Shown: positions 6,176 through 17,080 of the stretch, in pieces
How positions within the stretch are numbered: position 1 is the stretch's first letter
How the letters are laid out: every line of letters starts with the position of its first letter
Source: JBAYJY01 sp041664945
GTDB taxonomy: Bacteria; UBP15; UBA6099
Reading direction: 5' to 3'
DNA length: 47,633 bases
Assembly (NCBI GenBank): GCA_041664945.1
Contig: JBAYJY010000013.1
Span: 1-47,633, forward strand
Notes under the pieces: generated by a model
The model's input: the letters and a program-made list of their open reading frames with translations, nothing else
Database searches by the model: none
What the model was told of the DNA's origin: nothing
Position numbers and translations under genes: made by a program

Positions 6176-8614
6176 TCAGAGAATAATCTGCCGCGTGGGT
6201 GTTGCGTTTTGGTTTTCGTCGCCCTGAAGGGTTTCCGGCGGGAACCAGACCATGACGCTTGTGCCCTGCCCCACCTTGCTGTCTATGAAAATGCGGCCGC
6301 CGTGGCTGCTCTCGACCACCCGCGAACACATTGACAGCCCGAGTCCGACCCCGGCGCTTTTCTTTGTGAAGAACGGGTCGAAAACGTGCTCGAGATCTTC
6401 CGGCGGTATGCCCGGCCCGGTGTCCTCGACCGCGAACCCGACGCCCCCCTCGGCGCCCTCCATTATGACCGACCGGATGCGCAGCGAGCCGCCCTTCTCC
6501 CCGATCGCCTCGATCGCGTTCTTTATCAGGTTTATGAACAACTGCCTCATCTGAACTTCGTCGACAAAAAGGTATCTCGTGCGCTCGTCGTATTCGGTCT
6601 CCACCGCGATGTTATTATCCTTAATCGACGCCCCGAGCAGAACAAGCACATGTTCGATGACGTGTATGATGTCCACCTTGCGGCGTTCGGGTTTCGCGCC
6701 GCCCGCGAAGTCCAGAATCTGCTTTAGGATTTTTTCCATGCTTTCGACTTCGGTGGCGATGATGCGCGCGTAGCGGGCTTCTTTCGTTTCGCCCTCGAAG
6801 ATGCGTGTCAGGCGGCGGGCGAAACCGCCGATGGAGACGAGCGGGTTGCGCAGCTCGTGCGCGATGCCGGCCGAGAACTCGCCGAGCGTGGCGAGCGTTT
6901 TCGTGCGCACCAGCATGTCCTGCGCGTCGACGAGCCGCTTGTTCGTTTTTTCGAGATTTTCATAGAGACGGCTCATCTCGATCGCGCTCGCCGCGTGGTT
7001 CGCGAATATCTGCAGGAACTCGACCTGCTCTGTAGTGATCTGGTTCCTGTTTACGAGGTTATCGACCACCATGACGCCGACGACGTCGTGTTTTGCGATG
7101 AGCGGCACTGTGGCGAAAGTCGTGAATCCTACCGAGGCGAGCAGCGACTCCTCGCTGCCGGCGGGCGATTTGTAATCCGTTACATTGAATGAGTTTTGTT
7201 CGAGAATCGTGTGCGCGAGAATTCCTTTTTCGGAGCGCAGAGGAATGCGGGCGCCTTTTATCATGCGGTCGATCTCGAACCCGGCGTTTTTGTTGAACTG
7301 TCCGTATTCCATGACGACTTCGTTGAGCGTTTTTCCTCGCGGGTCGATCGCGTTCCAGTGTTTTCCGGCGTCTTCGGGCCGCAGCGGGCCGACCGCCATT
7401 TTGCCCGAGATGAAAGACCCGTTTTCATCGGTCAGGAACAGCAGCGCGCGGTTGAAGCCGAGCCCCTGCGCCATTGTCACACTTGTGAGAATGATGTACA
7501 GCAGATCTTCGAGCGCGACTGTGCCGCGCATGATGTTCGATATCTCAAGAAGCAGCGAAAGCTCGGTGATCCTGACGTCCTTGTCGGCGTAGAGGCGCGC
7601 GTTTTCGATCGCCATCGCGACCTGCGTGCCTATGACAGAGACGAGGCCGATATCCTCTTCGCCGAACGGAACAGACTCGTCGCCCAGCAGCGGCATCTTG
7701 TCGAACACGCCGAGCGTGCCGATAACCTTGTCCTTTACGATCAGAGGAACGCAGATCGCGGAACTGATCGTAGTGCCGACGAGGTCAGCGAACGTTTCAT
7801 TTGAATTGTTGAGGTTGGTCTTAATGAGCGGCCTGCGCTGAAGCGCGCATTCGCCCGCGATTCCGGCGCCGAGTCCTACCGCGCTTTTTTCCGCCGAATC
7901 CTGCGAAATGCCGTACGAGCCCTTGATTTCAAGCAGCCCGTTTTCCATGTTGAGAATCCGGAGAACGCAGCCGCGCGTCGAGAGGTGCTCTGCGCAGGTG
8001 CGCGCTATGATGGACAGCAACTCGTCGAGATCGCGCACGGAGTTGACGATCTGGCCGACCTGATGGATGATCGCCATCTCCCGGAAGCCCTTGATCACTT
8101 CCTCGTACAACTGCGTGTTGCGCACCGCGCCGACAAGCTGCGTCGCGACAAACAACATGAACTTCTGCTCGGTATCCGTGAAATCATAGGGATTGAGCAT
8201 CTGAACGTTGAGAACGCCGACGAGTTTGTCCTCGGCAGTCATCGGCACGCTGAGAATGGCGCGGCAGCGCTCGGGCCCCGCGTACGGGATTTTCCGGAAG
8301 CGGTCGTCCTCTTCCGTTTCGCGCAACACGATCAGCTTCCTCTGCTGCGCCGCCTGCCCGGTGATACCCTCGCCAAGCTCAAGAGAAACGCCTTCGAAGT
8401 CGCCCGCGCACGCCCCGCGGCTCGCCTTCAGCCACAACAAGCCTTCCTCGAACAGCCAGATCGAGCAATCGTCCGCGGCGACGATCTCCATCACCAGATC
8501 TATTATGTCGTTCAGTATGGATTCGATGCCGCGGGAGGACTGTATAACCTCGCCGACGGCTGTTATGATATCAAGCCCTATTGGAAGCCGGTCATTTTTC
8601 ATCTGTTCAGGCAT
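6176..8614 (-). CDS. Soluble sensor histidine kinase with three GAF domains
   Basis: Predicted cytoplasmic sensor kinase of 812 residues with no membrane segment. Counting from the ATG at 8614, three GAF domains span about 31-168, 196-338 and 366-548, followed by a short coiled linker. The dimerisation/phosphoacceptor domain has His586 in GIAHELRNPLVS. The ATPase domain has an N box (NLIKNAIEA, about 696), a G1 box DTGPGIP and a G2 box GVGLGLS. An in-frame TTG at 8635 would add seven residues, but the ATG has GGGAAGA just upstream. No response regulator gene is adjacent, so its partner is unknown. The GAF domains suggest cyclic-nucleotide, redox or small-molecule sensing; the ligand cannot be inferred. 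Confidence 0.9.
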   Translation of the reverse strand: MPEQMKNDRLPIGLDIITAVGEVIQSSRGIESILNDIIDLVMEIVAADDCSIWLFEEGLLWLKASRGACAGDFEGVSLELGEGITGQAAQQRKLIVLRETEEDDRFRKIPYAGPERCRAILSVPMTAEDKLVGVLNVQMLNPYDFTDTEQKFMLFVATQLVGAVRNTQLYEEVIKGFREMAIIHQVGQIVNSVRDLDELLSIIARTCAEHLSTRGCVLRILNMENGLLEIKGSYGISQDSAEKSAVGLGAGIAGECALQRRPLIKTNLNNSNETFADLVGTTISSAICVPLIVKDKVIGTLGVFDKMPLLGDESVPFGEEDIGLVSVIGTQVAMAIENARLYADKDVRITELSLLLEISNIMRGTVALEDLLYIILTSVTMAQGLGFNRALLFLTDENGSFISGKMAVGPLRPEDAGKHWNAIDPRGKTLNEVVMEYGQFNKNAGFEIDRMIKGARIPLRSEKGILAHTILEQNSFNVTDYKSPAGSEESLLASVGFTTFATVPLIAKHDVVGVMVVDNLVNRNQITTEQVEFLQIFANHAASAIEMSRLYENLEKTNKRLVDAQDMLVRTKTLATLGEFSAGIAHELRNPLVSIGGFARRLTRIFEGETKEARYARIIATEVESMEKILKQILDFAGGAKPERRKVDIIHVIEHVLVLLGASIKDNNIAVETEYDERTRYLFVDEVQMRQLFINLIKNAIEAIGEKGGSLRIRSVIMEGAEGGVGFAVEDTGPGIPPEDLEHVFDPFFTKKSAGVGLGLSMCSRVVESSHGGRIFIDSKVGQGTSVMVWFPPETLQGDENQNATPTRQIIL

Positions 8615-8674
8615 TCTTCCCGCCCCCAATTTCAAGTATAATTAGTATATTACTTATCGTTCCCGGATGTAAAC

Positions 8675-8728
8675 AGTTGTTTCGCCGCAATCCGCGGCTT
8701 GACAGAAACAACTCCGGTGAACTTTAAT
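8675..8728 (+). promoter_or_regulatory. Promoter with a nested hairpin upstream of the DUF2804-like gene
   Basis: A -35 box TTGACA (8699-8704) and -10 box TTTAAT (8723-8728) are 18 bases apart. The -35 box lies within an inverted repeat: AGTTGTTTC (8675-8683) pairs with GAAACAACT (8705-8713), enclosing a second stem GCCGC (8684-8688) and GCGGC (8694-8698). It could be an operator or cruciform controlling the divergent kinase and DUF2804 genes. Confidence 0.5.
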
Positions 8729-8784
8729 TTAATAAACGCCGGACGCAGCGAAAAACGCTCGCCGCGCACGCTCAGGAGGTCGCC

Positions 8785-9831
8785 ATGAGAACAATTAAAG
8801 ATACGCCCCGGAGCATCGTCGAGAACAGGAAATTCCATTTCGGAATTTTTAAAACGGAATTCAGCGATCTTAACTTCGCCGACATCGATCCGCTCAACCT
8901 CGGCGTCACGCCCAAGCCTCTTCGCGCGCTGCGCCTCAAGGAATGGCAGCACTACGCCATCACGCATCCCGATTTCTATTTCGGCACCGTCATCCTCACA
9001 GCCCACTTCACTGCAAACTCGTTCTTCAACATTTACGACAGGAAAAAAGGCGAGCTCGCGGAACACAAGCGGATGCTAACGCCCGGACATGCCCGCGTCG
9101 CGCCGTCGCTCTTCGGCGGCCACTCGAAAGTCTCCGAGCGCGGCTTCAAGATCGAATACATCAACGACCTCGATAAGGGATTCCACGAAATTCGAGTGGA
9201 CATCGCCGCCGGACACGGGCTGCCCGCGGTGAGCGGCACCGCGCGCGTTCTCGAAGACACAGCGAAGATTCAGCCGCTGATCGCCTGCCTGCCCGTCGGC
9301 CGCAACCGCGCCATGTACACCCACAAAGTCGCCTGCCCGGTCGAGGGCGGTTTCCGCGTCGGCTCGGACACCATCAAGTTCGACCCCGCCCGCGACACCG
9401 TGCTCATCGACATCCATAAAGCGACTTACCCGCACCACTTCTGGTGGAAGTGGGCCAACTTCGCAGGCTTCGATTCTTCAGGAAAAATACTCAGCGCCAA
9501 CCTGACGGATAACCTCATTCTCGACCAGAGAGCCTGGAACGAATGCGCAATGTGGCACGGCGGCGTTATTTCTCTCATGAATCCCGTCAAATACGACTTT
9601 AACGAACGGGACACAATGAAGCCGTGGGAGATTCACGACGACGAAGGCCGCGTGGCCCTGAAATTCGTTCCGGAGGGCGAGAAGAAGGAAGACCTGAACT
9701 TCGGACTGATCAGAACGCACTACCGGCAGCCTTTCGGCAAATTCAACGGATTCCTCGTTGACGACGCCGGAACAAAACACGTTGTCCGCGACATCTTCGG
9801 AGTCACCGAACTCATGGACTCGTGGCTGTGA
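8785..9831 (+). CDS. DUF2804-like protein, unknown function
   Basis: A 348-residue soluble protein resembling the DUF2804 family in length and in its Trp/His/Asn-rich, beta-strand-like pattern (WQHYAITHPDFYFGT near residue 53, FWWKWANFAGFDSSG near 217). The family has no established reaction. Its lipocalin-like barrel fold has invited lipid- or isoprenoid-related guesses, which I do not adopt. The start is well set by AGGAGG five bases upstream of the ATG. It has its own promoter and is convergent with gyrA, with two hairpins between. Family assignment is from memory of sequence style and is moderately certain. Confidence 0.7.
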   Translation: MRTIKDTPRSIVENRKFHFGIFKTEFSDLNFADIDPLNLGVTPKPLRALRLKEWQHYAITHPDFYFGTVILTAHFTANSFFNIYDRKKGELAEHKRMLTPGHARVAPSLFGGHSKVSERGFKIEYINDLDKGFHEIRVDIAAGHGLPAVSGTARVLEDTAKIQPLIACLPVGRNRAMYTHKVACPVEGGFRVGSDTIKFDPARDTVLIDIHKATYPHHFWWKWANFAGFDSSGKILSANLTDNLILDQRAWNECAMWHGGVISLMNPVKYDFNERDTMKPWEIHDDEGRVALKFVPEGEKKEDLNFGLIRTHYRQPFGKFNGFLVDDAGTKHVVRDIFGVTELMDSWL

Positions 9832-9881
9832 GAGCGGAGCGCGCGAAGTCGCGCGAAGTGTAAAAAAGTTTGAAAGGATCT

Positions 9882-9909
9882 CAAGGAAAACTTTTCAAAG
9901 TTTTCCTTG
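9882..9909. terminator. Perfect 13-base hairpin between the DUF2804 and gyrA genes
   Basis: CAAGGAAAACTTT, loop TC, AAAGTTTTCCTTG: a perfect 13-base stem just after the DUF2804-like gene. No long T run follows on either strand, so termination is inferred from position between convergent genes. Confidence 0.55.
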
Positions 9910-9926
9910 GTCTTAGAGTAATTAAA

Positions 9927-9952
9927 AAGGGGCGGCTCATCGGCCGCCCCTT
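9927..9952 (-). terminator. gyrA terminator, possibly bidirectional
   Basis: AAGGGGCGGC and GCCGCCCCTT form a 10-base, mostly G+C stem around a six-base loop. On the minus strand it is followed by TTTTT, so it should end the gyrB-gyrA transcript. On the plus strand it is followed by TTATTAATTT. Confidence 0.85.
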
Positions 9953-9985
9953 ATTAATTTACTACTGTTTAGTTTCCCGCTATCG

Positions 9986-12490
9986 TCACTCTTCGACAAC
10001 TGCGTTGGCGCCGTTTCCGTTGCCGATTTCGTCTTCGTCGCTGGGCGGGAAAACTTCGAACGCGACGACGCTGTCTTTGTCCTCGAGGCGCATCAGGCGC
10101 ACGCCCTGCGTGCTCCGCCCGACGGTGGAGGAAATGCTCTTGATCGGCTGCCGGATTATGATTCCGTGCGAGGAGATCATCATCAACTGGTCTTCTATGT
10201 CCGCCACCGCGATGCCGACGACATCTCCGTTGCGGTCTGAAATCTTTATCGTCAGAATGCCTTTGCCGCCACGGTTCTGGCATCTGTAGTATTTCAACAG
10301 CGTGCGCTTGCCGAATCCGTTTTCGCAGATGACCAGAAGCGCTTTTTCGTCGTCGACAACTCCGGCGCCGACGACTTCGTCGTCACGGTTCAGGCGTATG
10401 CCTCGGACTCCGGCGGCGGTGCGGCCCATCGGCCTGCAGTCGGCCTCGTGGAACCGGATGCTGAGGCCCTTCTTCGTCGCGAGGATGGTGTCCTTGTCGC
10501 CCGTGGTCAGGATGACATACCGCAACTCGTCGCCCTGCCGCAGCGTGATCGCCCGCACTCCGCCCTTTCGCGGCGTGTCGTATTCCGTAAGCAGCGTCTT
10601 CTTAACGACGCCGTCCTTGGTTATCATCATCAGATATTGATCTTCGTGGTAGCCGGTGATCGGAATGATGGCGGTCACCTTTTCGGCGGGGTTGAGCTGA
10701 AGCAGGTTGACGATGGGAATTCCCTTCGCCTGCCGGCTCGCCTGCGGAATGTGGTAGGCCTTCATGCGGTAGACCTGCCCGCGGTTCGAGAAGAACAGCA
10801 CGTAGTCGTGGCTGGAGGTGACGTAAAGGTGGTGGACGGAGTCCTCCTCCTTCTTGGTGAGGCCGATCACTCCGCGGCCGCCGCGGCCCTGCATGCGGTA
10901 GGTGTCCACCGGCATCCTCTTGATCCAGCCGTCGCGCGTAACCATCACAACGACGTCCTCGCGGGTTATCAGGTCCTCGATGTCAATGTCCGCGTCTCCG
11001 GCGGTGATCTTCGTGCGCCGCTTGTCCTTGTACTTCTCGCGGATGTCTGTCAGTTCCTTGACGATAATCGCGTCCACCTTGCGGGCGTCGGCGAGAATGC
11101 CTTCGAGTTCGCATATCTTTTTGATGAGTTCTTCGTATTCGTCGGTAATGGCCTTTGTTTCGAGCCCTGTCAGCTTCTGGAGGCGCATGTCGAGAATCGC
11201 CTGCGCCTGAAGCTCGGAGAGCTTAAAACGCGACATGAGGCCCGTTCTCGCGGTCTCCACATCCTTGCTTTTCTTGATCAGCGCGATGACGTCGTCGATA
11301 TTCTTCAGAGCGATCAGGAGGCCTTCGAGAATGTGCGCGCGGGCTTTCGCCTTGTCCAGCTCGAACTGAGTGCGCCGCCGGATGACGATCTGCCGGTGCG
11401 CCACGAACTTCTCGAGCGCCGCTTTAAGGTTCAGCGTAACCGGCCGCCCCTCGACGATCGCGATCATGATTATGCTGAACGTGGTCTGCAACTGCGTGTG
11501 CTTGAAAAGCTGGTTCTGCAGCACATACGGGTTCGCGTCGCGCTTGAGCTCGATCACAACGCGGATGCCGAGCCGGTTCGATTCGTCGCGTATGTCGGAG
11601 ATGCCATCGATTTTTTTGTTCCGCACAAGGTCGGCGATGCTTTCGATCAGGTTGCTCTTGTTAACCATGAACGGAATTTCGGTGATGATGAGGCGCTGGC
11701 GGCCGGATTTGCCCTCTTCGACATCCGTCTTGCCGCGCACGATGGCTTTGCCGCGGCCGGTTTCGTAGGCCTGCCGGATGCCGCTCGTGCCCATGATCTC
11801 GCCGCCGGTCGGAAAATCCGGGCCTTTTACTATCTTGATCAGCTTCTCTATGTCGATATCCGGTTCCTCGACCAGCGCGATGGTGGCGGTGACGATCTCG
11901 CCGAGGTTGTGCGGCGGGATGCTCGTCGCCATGCCGACCGCGATTCCCGACGAACCGTTCACCAGCAGGTTCGGGTATCTCGCCGGCAGAACAACCGGTT
12001 CCTGTTCGGTCGCCTCGTAGTTGTCCACGAAGTCGACTGTGTTCATCTTGATGTCGGCGAGCAGCTCCATGGCGGGCTTGTCGAGGCGCGCCTCGGTATA
12101 CCTGTATGCCGCCGCGTTGTCGCCGTCGATCGATCCGAAGTTTCCGTGGCCGTCGACCAGCGTGTGGCGCATGTTGAATTCCTGCGCCATGCGCACGAGA
12201 GTGTCGTAAATCGACGAGTCGCCGTGCGGATGGAAGCGCCCCATCACGTCGCCGACGATCTTGGCCGACTTTCTGAAATGCGCGCCCGGCGTCAGTCCGA
12301 GGTCGCCCATCGTGTACAGAACGCGCCGCTGAACCGGCTTCAGTCCGTCGCGGGCGTCGGGCAGCGCGCGGCCCACGATTACGCTCATCGCATAGTCGAG
12401 GTAGGCGTCTTTCATCTGCTTCTCGATCGCCACGTCCAATGTTATGCTGTTATCCTCTACAACGGGTTCGATTTCTTTGTCTTTCGCCAT
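9986..12490 (-). CDS. gyrA: DNA gyrase subunit A
   Basis: Breakage-reunion subunit of DNA gyrase, 834 residues. The catalytic tyrosine is Tyr131 in RYTEARL. The quinolone-determining region reads FHPHGDSSIYDT, with Ser92 and Asp96 at the positions of E. coli Ser83 and Asp87, so no common resistance substitution is present. The C-terminal pinwheel contains the GyrA-box variant QNRGGKG, which marks gyrase rather than topoisomerase IV ParC. The tail after the pinwheel is acidic, as usual. The gene lies 56 bases after gyrB on the same strand, probably co-transcribed, and ends at the hairpin at 9927-9952. AAAGGA upstream supports the start. Confidence 0.97.
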   Translation of the reverse strand: MAKDKEIEPVVEDNSITLDVAIEKQMKDAYLDYAMSVIVGRALPDARDGLKPVQRRVLYTMGDLGLTPGAHFRKSAKIVGDVMGRFHPHGDSSIYDTLVRMAQEFNMRHTLVDGHGNFGSIDGDNAAAYRYTEARLDKPAMELLADIKMNTVDFVDNYEATEQEPVVLPARYPNLLVNGSSGIAVGMATSIPPHNLGEIVTATIALVEEPDIDIEKLIKIVKGPDFPTGGEIMGTSGIRQAYETGRGKAIVRGKTDVEEGKSGRQRLIITEIPFMVNKSNLIESIADLVRNKKIDGISDIRDESNRLGIRVVIELKRDANPYVLQNQLFKHTQLQTTFSIIMIAIVEGRPVTLNLKAALEKFVAHRQIVIRRRTQFELDKAKARAHILEGLLIALKNIDDVIALIKKSKDVETARTGLMSRFKLSELQAQAILDMRLQKLTGLETKAITDEYEELIKKICELEGILADARKVDAIIVKELTDIREKYKDKRRTKITAGDADIDIEDLITREDVVVMVTRDGWIKRMPVDTYRMQGRGGRGVIGLTKKEEDSVHHLYVTSSHDYVLFFSNRGQVYRMKAYHIPQASRQAKGIPIVNLLQLNPAEKVTAIIPITGYHEDQYLMMITKDGVVKKTLLTEYDTPRKGGVRAITLRQGDELRYVILTTGDKDTILATKKGLSIRFHEADCRPMGRTAAGVRGIRLNRDDEVVGAGVVDDEKALLVICENGFGKRTLLKYYRCQNRGGKGILTIKISDRNGDVVGIAVADIEDQLMMISSHGIIIRQPIKSISSTVGRSTQGVRLMRLEDKDSVVAFEVFPPSDEDEIGNGNGANAVVEE

Positions 12491-12546
12491 CTCAACTGTC
12501 CTTTCAACTTCTCGGTTATATATAAATTTTTATCGTTTAGTCCAGG

Positions 12547-14481
<1,935 letters not shown>

Positions 14482-14697
14482 GCCGCTCTCCTCTCGGAAA
14501 CCTCCTGCGAAATTTCGCCCCGCGGCCGGTTGTAAAATGTTCCGCAACCGCCGGGCCGAAGCCTTATCTCAACTTGCTTATATTTGTCCTTAAACACTTT
14601 CAGGCGCTCTATCGCGCCCGCGCCGCATATCGGGTCGCATTTTGCGTTTCGAGACGCGTTTGGCGCATTGCTACGCGATTACGGTATCTTTGAACAA

Positions 14698-14754
14698 TAA
14701 CTAACTTAGTTACTTCTTTTAAATATAAATAACATAAAAGTATATATAAGTCAA
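14698..14754 (-). promoter_or_regulatory. Predicted gyrB promoter with adjacent palindromic operator
   Basis: On the minus strand, -35 TTGACT (14749-14754), 17 bases, -10 TATTTA (14726-14731). Just downstream, in the initially transcribed region, is a palindrome with seven-base arms, TAACTAA and TTAGTTA, at 14698-14712; it could bind a repressor. Confidence 0.5.
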
Positions 14755-14795
14755 CAATAGAGAGAGGCAAGATTTATAACGACTTTTCAACATAA

Positions 14796-14824
14796 TTATA
14801 AACAATTCAACAAAGTTATAAACA
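14796..14824. promoter_or_regulatory. Pair of DnaA-box-like sites upstream of gyrB
   Basis: TTATAAACA occurs at 14796-14804 and 14816-14824, exactly 20 bases apart, so both would face the same side of the helix. Each differs at one position from the TTATNCACA consensus. The same nine-mer occurs inverted in the dnaA-dnaN spacer (16968-16976). Confidence 0.35.
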
Positions 14825-15176
14825 AACGAGCACATTTTGGCCGATAGTCAACCACTGGCAAATATAGGCAGCGGCCTCGTTATTCGGCAGATTGATGAAT
14901 GTTGTTATTTTTATTGTGGAAAACTCGTTTTCAGACTTTTGTTTCGCTGTTTCGTTTCTTTTTGCGCTCATGCCTGTAGACGTTTTGATAAGTTTCAAAT
15001 TCCGACATGCCGCATTTACCGCATCTCCAAGCTCTGTCTGATATCTCATTTCCACATTTGGGGAAGATCTTATTTTCATATTGCCACAAATTGCTTTATA
15101 TCAACAACCGTTCTTTAATTTCTGCGAATATGATAATTGAAAGGTTGACGGGCTTGCCTAAAGCGCATCTCGCTAT

Positions 15177-15332
15177 GAGTCAACAACTCTCGATGATGGC
15201 TCCTTGCGGGAGACAAAGCTGAAGTCCGTATGGCTGTTATTATGCCTTTATTCGGACTGCGGCGGCGATGACGCCGCTTTGTAAGCCGGCAACATGTTGC
15301 CGGCAATGAAAGCGACATCGTGATGTGGCGCT
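15177..15332. repeat. Array of six tandem hairpins
   Basis: Successive stem-loops: GAGT/ACTC (15177-15189), CTCC/GGAG (15200-15212), AGTCCG/CGGACT (15223-15258), GCGGCG/CGCCGC (15259-15277), a perfect 20-base palindrome GCCGGCAACATGTTGCCGGC (15285-15304), and AGCG-CATC/GATG-CGCT with a bulge (15311-15332). They may be the end of the dnaN-DUF721 transcript, a structured RNA, or a REP-type cluster; the sequence does not decide. Confidence 0.5.
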
Positions 15333-15399
15333 CCAAATTTTAACCAATCATGATAATTAATATGCAATGATAATAACTGCGCGGCTACAACCCCAACGC

Positions 15400-15717
15400 C
15401 TACTTTTTCTTCTTATCGGCCATCGTGCATTTGATTTCGCGTATGTACGGGCGCCCGAGGCGATTGTTGACGCCTTGTATTATCGCGTTGCGCCTGAATG
15501 AAATTTCCTGCGACCAGGCGGAACCGTCGGTGGCGATATGCAGTATCCTGTTTTCTACGTAAAGGGGTTTCGAGCGCTCGGCGAGCTTCTTGCCCACGAG
15601 GCCCTCCCAGTCTTTGAGAGCTTCGTAGAACTCTTTTAAGTCGCCGAGTTGGAGGTCCTCGCCCATCCGCAGGACTATCCGCGACAGATCCTGCAGCTTA
15701 TCGCTCCGGTCGCTCAT
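15400..15717 (-). CDS. DUF721 (DciA-like) protein
   Basis: Small 105-residue protein of the DUF721 family, whose studied members (DciA) load or assist the replicative helicase DnaB in bacteria lacking DnaC or DnaI. The family pattern is clear: WEGLVGKKLAERSKPLYVENRILHIATDGSAWSQEISFRRNAII, given here by position (about residues 33-76), ending in a basic KKKK tail. It lies 11 bases after dnaN on the same strand, consistent with the replication-operon position this family holds in Actinobacteria. Helicase loading here is inferred from family and position. Confidence 0.82.
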   Translation of the reverse strand: MSDRSDKLQDLSRIVLRMGEDLQLGDLKEFYEALKDWEGLVGKKLAERSKPLYVENRILHIATDGSAWSQEISFRRNAIIQGVNNRLGRPYIREIKCTMADKKKK

Positions 15718-15728
15718 ACGCTGTTTTA

Positions 15729-16838
15729 CTAGACTTTAACCGGCATCAGGATGTACGTGTAATCCGGCATATCGGTGTGGAAGTGGCCGGGGTCCAGTTC
15801 GTCCTTGTAGTCTATCACGATTTCATCGTCGTCGACCGAGTTTAGGAAGTCGATGATGTATTTCGAGTTGAAAGCGATCCGGACGTCCTTGCCCTTTTTG
15901 GTGATTTCAACTTCTTCGTTCGCGCTTCCGACGTCCTTCGTGGTCGACGAGAACCGGATGCTCTCGTCGGTGATGTTGATCTCGATGATATCGCGGTTTT
16001 CCTTCGAGCAAGCCATGATCGAGGCGCCGCGGGCGGCGCTCAGCAGGCGAAGCCTGTTTACGCGGCAGGAGCCTTCGCTGTGGTCCGGTATCACTCTTTC
16101 ATATTTCGGGTATTCCGTCTCAATCAGTCTGGATACGATGTATATTCCGTCCGCGCTGAAAGAAACCGATTTTGAATCGACGGAGATTTTAACCGTTTTC
16201 TGGTCCGAATCCTGTATCACGCGCAGAAGCTCCGCAAGAGTGCGGGTGGGAACGATTACCTGGCTTTCCGGAAGCTGCTGTCCTTCGACGACAAAAATTC
16301 TCATCGCCAGGCGGTGACCGTCCGTCGCCACGAAGCGCACTATCTTGCTGTCTTTTTCAGTCTTCATGAGAACGCCGCCCATGAACACGCGGGCATCGTC
16401 CGGATTTGTAGCGAATACTGTCTGCCTGATGCCCTGATCGAGCATCTTTTTATCCATTTCGAAAACTTCTTTGCCGTCGCTTTTCGGGAAAGGCGGGAAA
16501 TCCTCGGCCGGGATGCAGTTGAAATTATATCTCGATCTTCCGCACTCCATATGCATCACGGTGTCTTCGAGAGAAAAATATACCGTCTTTTCTATCATCA
16601 CGCCGAGAACTTCTATGATCATGGCGCTTGGCGCCGTGATTTTGCCGTCCTGCTCGCCCACGCATTCGATGTCCGCTTTTATTCCGATCCGGTGGTCGTA
16701 TCCGATCATGCTGAGGCAGTTGCCGTTCAATTCAAAAAGAACGTTCCTCAATACCGGTGTCCTGTTTTTCGCGTCCGTCGCTCTCTGCGCGAGATGCAGA
16801 TTTTTTAGAAGTATTTCCCGGCTACAGGAAAATTTCAT
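15729..16838 (-). CDS. dnaN: DNA polymerase III sliding clamp (beta subunit)
   Basis: Ring-shaped processivity clamp of the replicative polymerase, about 369 residues, the normal length for three repeated clamp folds. The N-terminus MKFSCSREILLKNL and the C-terminal YTYILMPVKV, which forms part of the binding pocket for polymerase peptides, are typical. Two adjacent start codons exist: GTG at 16841 and ATG at 16838. A GAGG motif lies 7 and 10 bases upstream respectively, so either may be used. The gene is followed after 11 bases by the DUF721 gene and preceded by dnaA after a 240-base spacer with its own likely promoter. Confidence 0.96.
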   Translation of the reverse strand: MKFSCSREILLKNLHLAQRATDAKNRTPVLRNVLFELNGNCLSMIGYDHRIGIKADIECVGEQDGKITAPSAMIIEVLGVMIEKTVYFSLEDTVMHMECGRSRYNFNCIPAEDFPPFPKSDGKEVFEMDKKMLDQGIRQTVFATNPDDARVFMGGVLMKTEKDSKIVRFVATDGHRLAMRIFVVEGQQLPESQVIVPTRTLAELLRVIQDSDQKTVKISVDSKSVSFSADGIYIVSRLIETEYPKYERVIPDHSEGSCRVNRLRLLSAARGASIMACSKENRDIIEINITDESIRFSSTTKDVGSANEEVEITKKGKDVRIAFNSKYIIDFLNSVDDDEIVIDYKDELDPGHFHTDMPDYTYILMPVKV

Positions 16839-16967
16839 CACTTATCAACCTCGCTTTATCTTTCTTATTTTTATTTATAAATTAAATAACTAATACAACA
16901 ACGCGGTGTTAAAAAGTTAGGAACCGCGAATGTCCTTTTATTTTCACTGCTTTAATCCAAAACATTG

Positions 16968-16976
16968 TGTTTATAA
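16968..16976 (-). promoter_or_regulatory. DnaA-box-like site in the dnaA-dnaN spacer
   Basis: The minus strand reads TTATAAACA, one base from TTATNCACA and identical to the two sites before gyrB. The 240-base spacer is A+T-rich and also holds TTATTAACC direct repeats near 17066-17086 and a possible dnaN promoter (TTGTTG, 16 bases, TATAAA) near 16875-16905. Confidence 0.3.
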
Positions 16977-17080
16977 CTTTCTAAAATGTTTGTAAATGTT
17001 GCGTATAACTCCGTACTGTTCGTTATTGTACACCAAAACCTACAAGATTCTAACACAGATTAAGAAATTATTAACCGTTA

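Larger units (their letters stand above)
14482..15399. other. Large spacer between the DUF721 gene and gyrB; recF is absent
   Basis: 918 bases with no convincing gene, lying where recF or its remnant might be expected. From the gyrB side it contains the gyrB leader, a palindrome TAACTAA-c-TTAGTTA (14698-14712), a promoter, two DnaA-box-like TTATAAACA sites 20 bases apart, A+T-rich sequence, and a run of hairpins at 15177-15332. A frame of 87 codons (14816-15079, minus) shows no family similarity or ribosome site. Confidence 0.6.

Noticed and set aside
14816..15079. 87-codon minus-strand frame, considered as a recF remnant
   Set aside because: The translation shows no Walker motif or RecF-like segment, and no ribosome site is present.
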